DNA of 5,646 nucleotides from Gammaproteobacteria bacterium (GTDB lineage Bacteria; Pseudomonadota; Gammaproteobacteria; Arenicellales; DRJH01). This document shows, one piece after another, positions 5,569 to 5,646 of the stretch. The notes under the pieces are model-generated. The model was not told the origin of the DNA. It ran no database searches and worked only from the letters and a program-made list of their open reading frames with translations. Position 1 is the first letter of the stretch. The number at the start of each line of letters is the position of its first letter. Where the stretch lies: positions 1 through 5,646 of the forward strand of contig DRJH01000172.1 in NCBI GenBank assembly GCA_011052285.1, in the 5' to 3' direction. A program made the translations under genes and the position numbers.

Positions 5569-5644
5569 TGGCGTCCCCAAGGGGAGTCGAACCCCTGTTG
5601 CCGAGATGAAAACCCGGTGTCCTAGGCCTCTAGACGATGGGGAC
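5569..5644 (-). tRNA. tRNA-Glu (anticodon UUC)
   Basis: A complete 76-base cloverleaf with encoded CCA. The acceptor stem is GTCCCCA/TGGGGAC. The anticodon stem CCGGG/CTCGG holds the loop TTTTCAT, giving anticodon TTC, which reads GAA and GAG. The T-arm is AGGGG-TTCGACT-CCCCT, and the discriminator is G followed by CCA. It is very close to the classical enterobacterial and gammaproteobacterial tRNA-Glu. It charges glutamate for translation and also supplies glutamyl-tRNA for haem synthesis in bacteria with the C5 pathway. It is transcribed leftwards; its promoter is beyond the right edge. Confidence 0.97.
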
Positions 5645-5646
5645 GG

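Overview
The window looks like a chromosomal segment from a gammaproteobacterium. The evidence is a classical gammaproteobacterial-type tRNA-Glu(UUC) with an encoded CCA end, a type I-F CRISPR repeat, a periplasmic OmpA-like protein, and moderate GC with strong local differences. No species can be named from the sequence alone.

Left part (1-2698), plus strand: the last 49 codons of an unrecognised protein, then an 812-codon gene for an unrecognised exported protein. The latter has a signal peptide, 18 cysteines in the mature chain, two coiled-coil-like regions and a Pro/Ala/Gly-rich linker. The two genes lie 107 bases apart in the same direction and may be co-transcribed. Middle part (2901-3875), minus strand: a more AT-rich gene for a 324-residue periplasmic protein. 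It has a C-terminal OmpA peptidoglycan-binding domain behind an N-terminal region resembling DUF4892. It converges on the 812-codon gene across about 200 bases that hold only a weak hairpin.

Right part (about 4020-5468) is a junkyard of truncated modules packed end to end. First comes a group II intron that keeps what looks like part of RNA domain I, has lost most of its reverse transcriptase, and keeps the maturase (domain X) end plus perfect RNA domains V and VI up to its 3' splice site. Next are 13 codons of an IS3-family transposase, which form the intron's 3' exon. Then comes a remnant type I-F CRISPR array: one full 28-base repeat, one 32-base spacer and the first 10 bases of a second repeat. 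Last is the 3' third of an AAA ATPase/DUF4143-type gene, fused directly to the broken repeat. A 27-base sequence like the T-arm and acceptor end of a tRNA follows, possibly an old attachment-site scar.

The right edge is core genome: a strong bidirectional terminator and tRNA-Glu on the minus strand. No cas gene, integrase, complete transposase or complete IS is present. The most notable find is the composite CRISPR/intron/IS scar. I see no convincing new multi-gene system, but the 812-codon exported protein is a genuine unknown.
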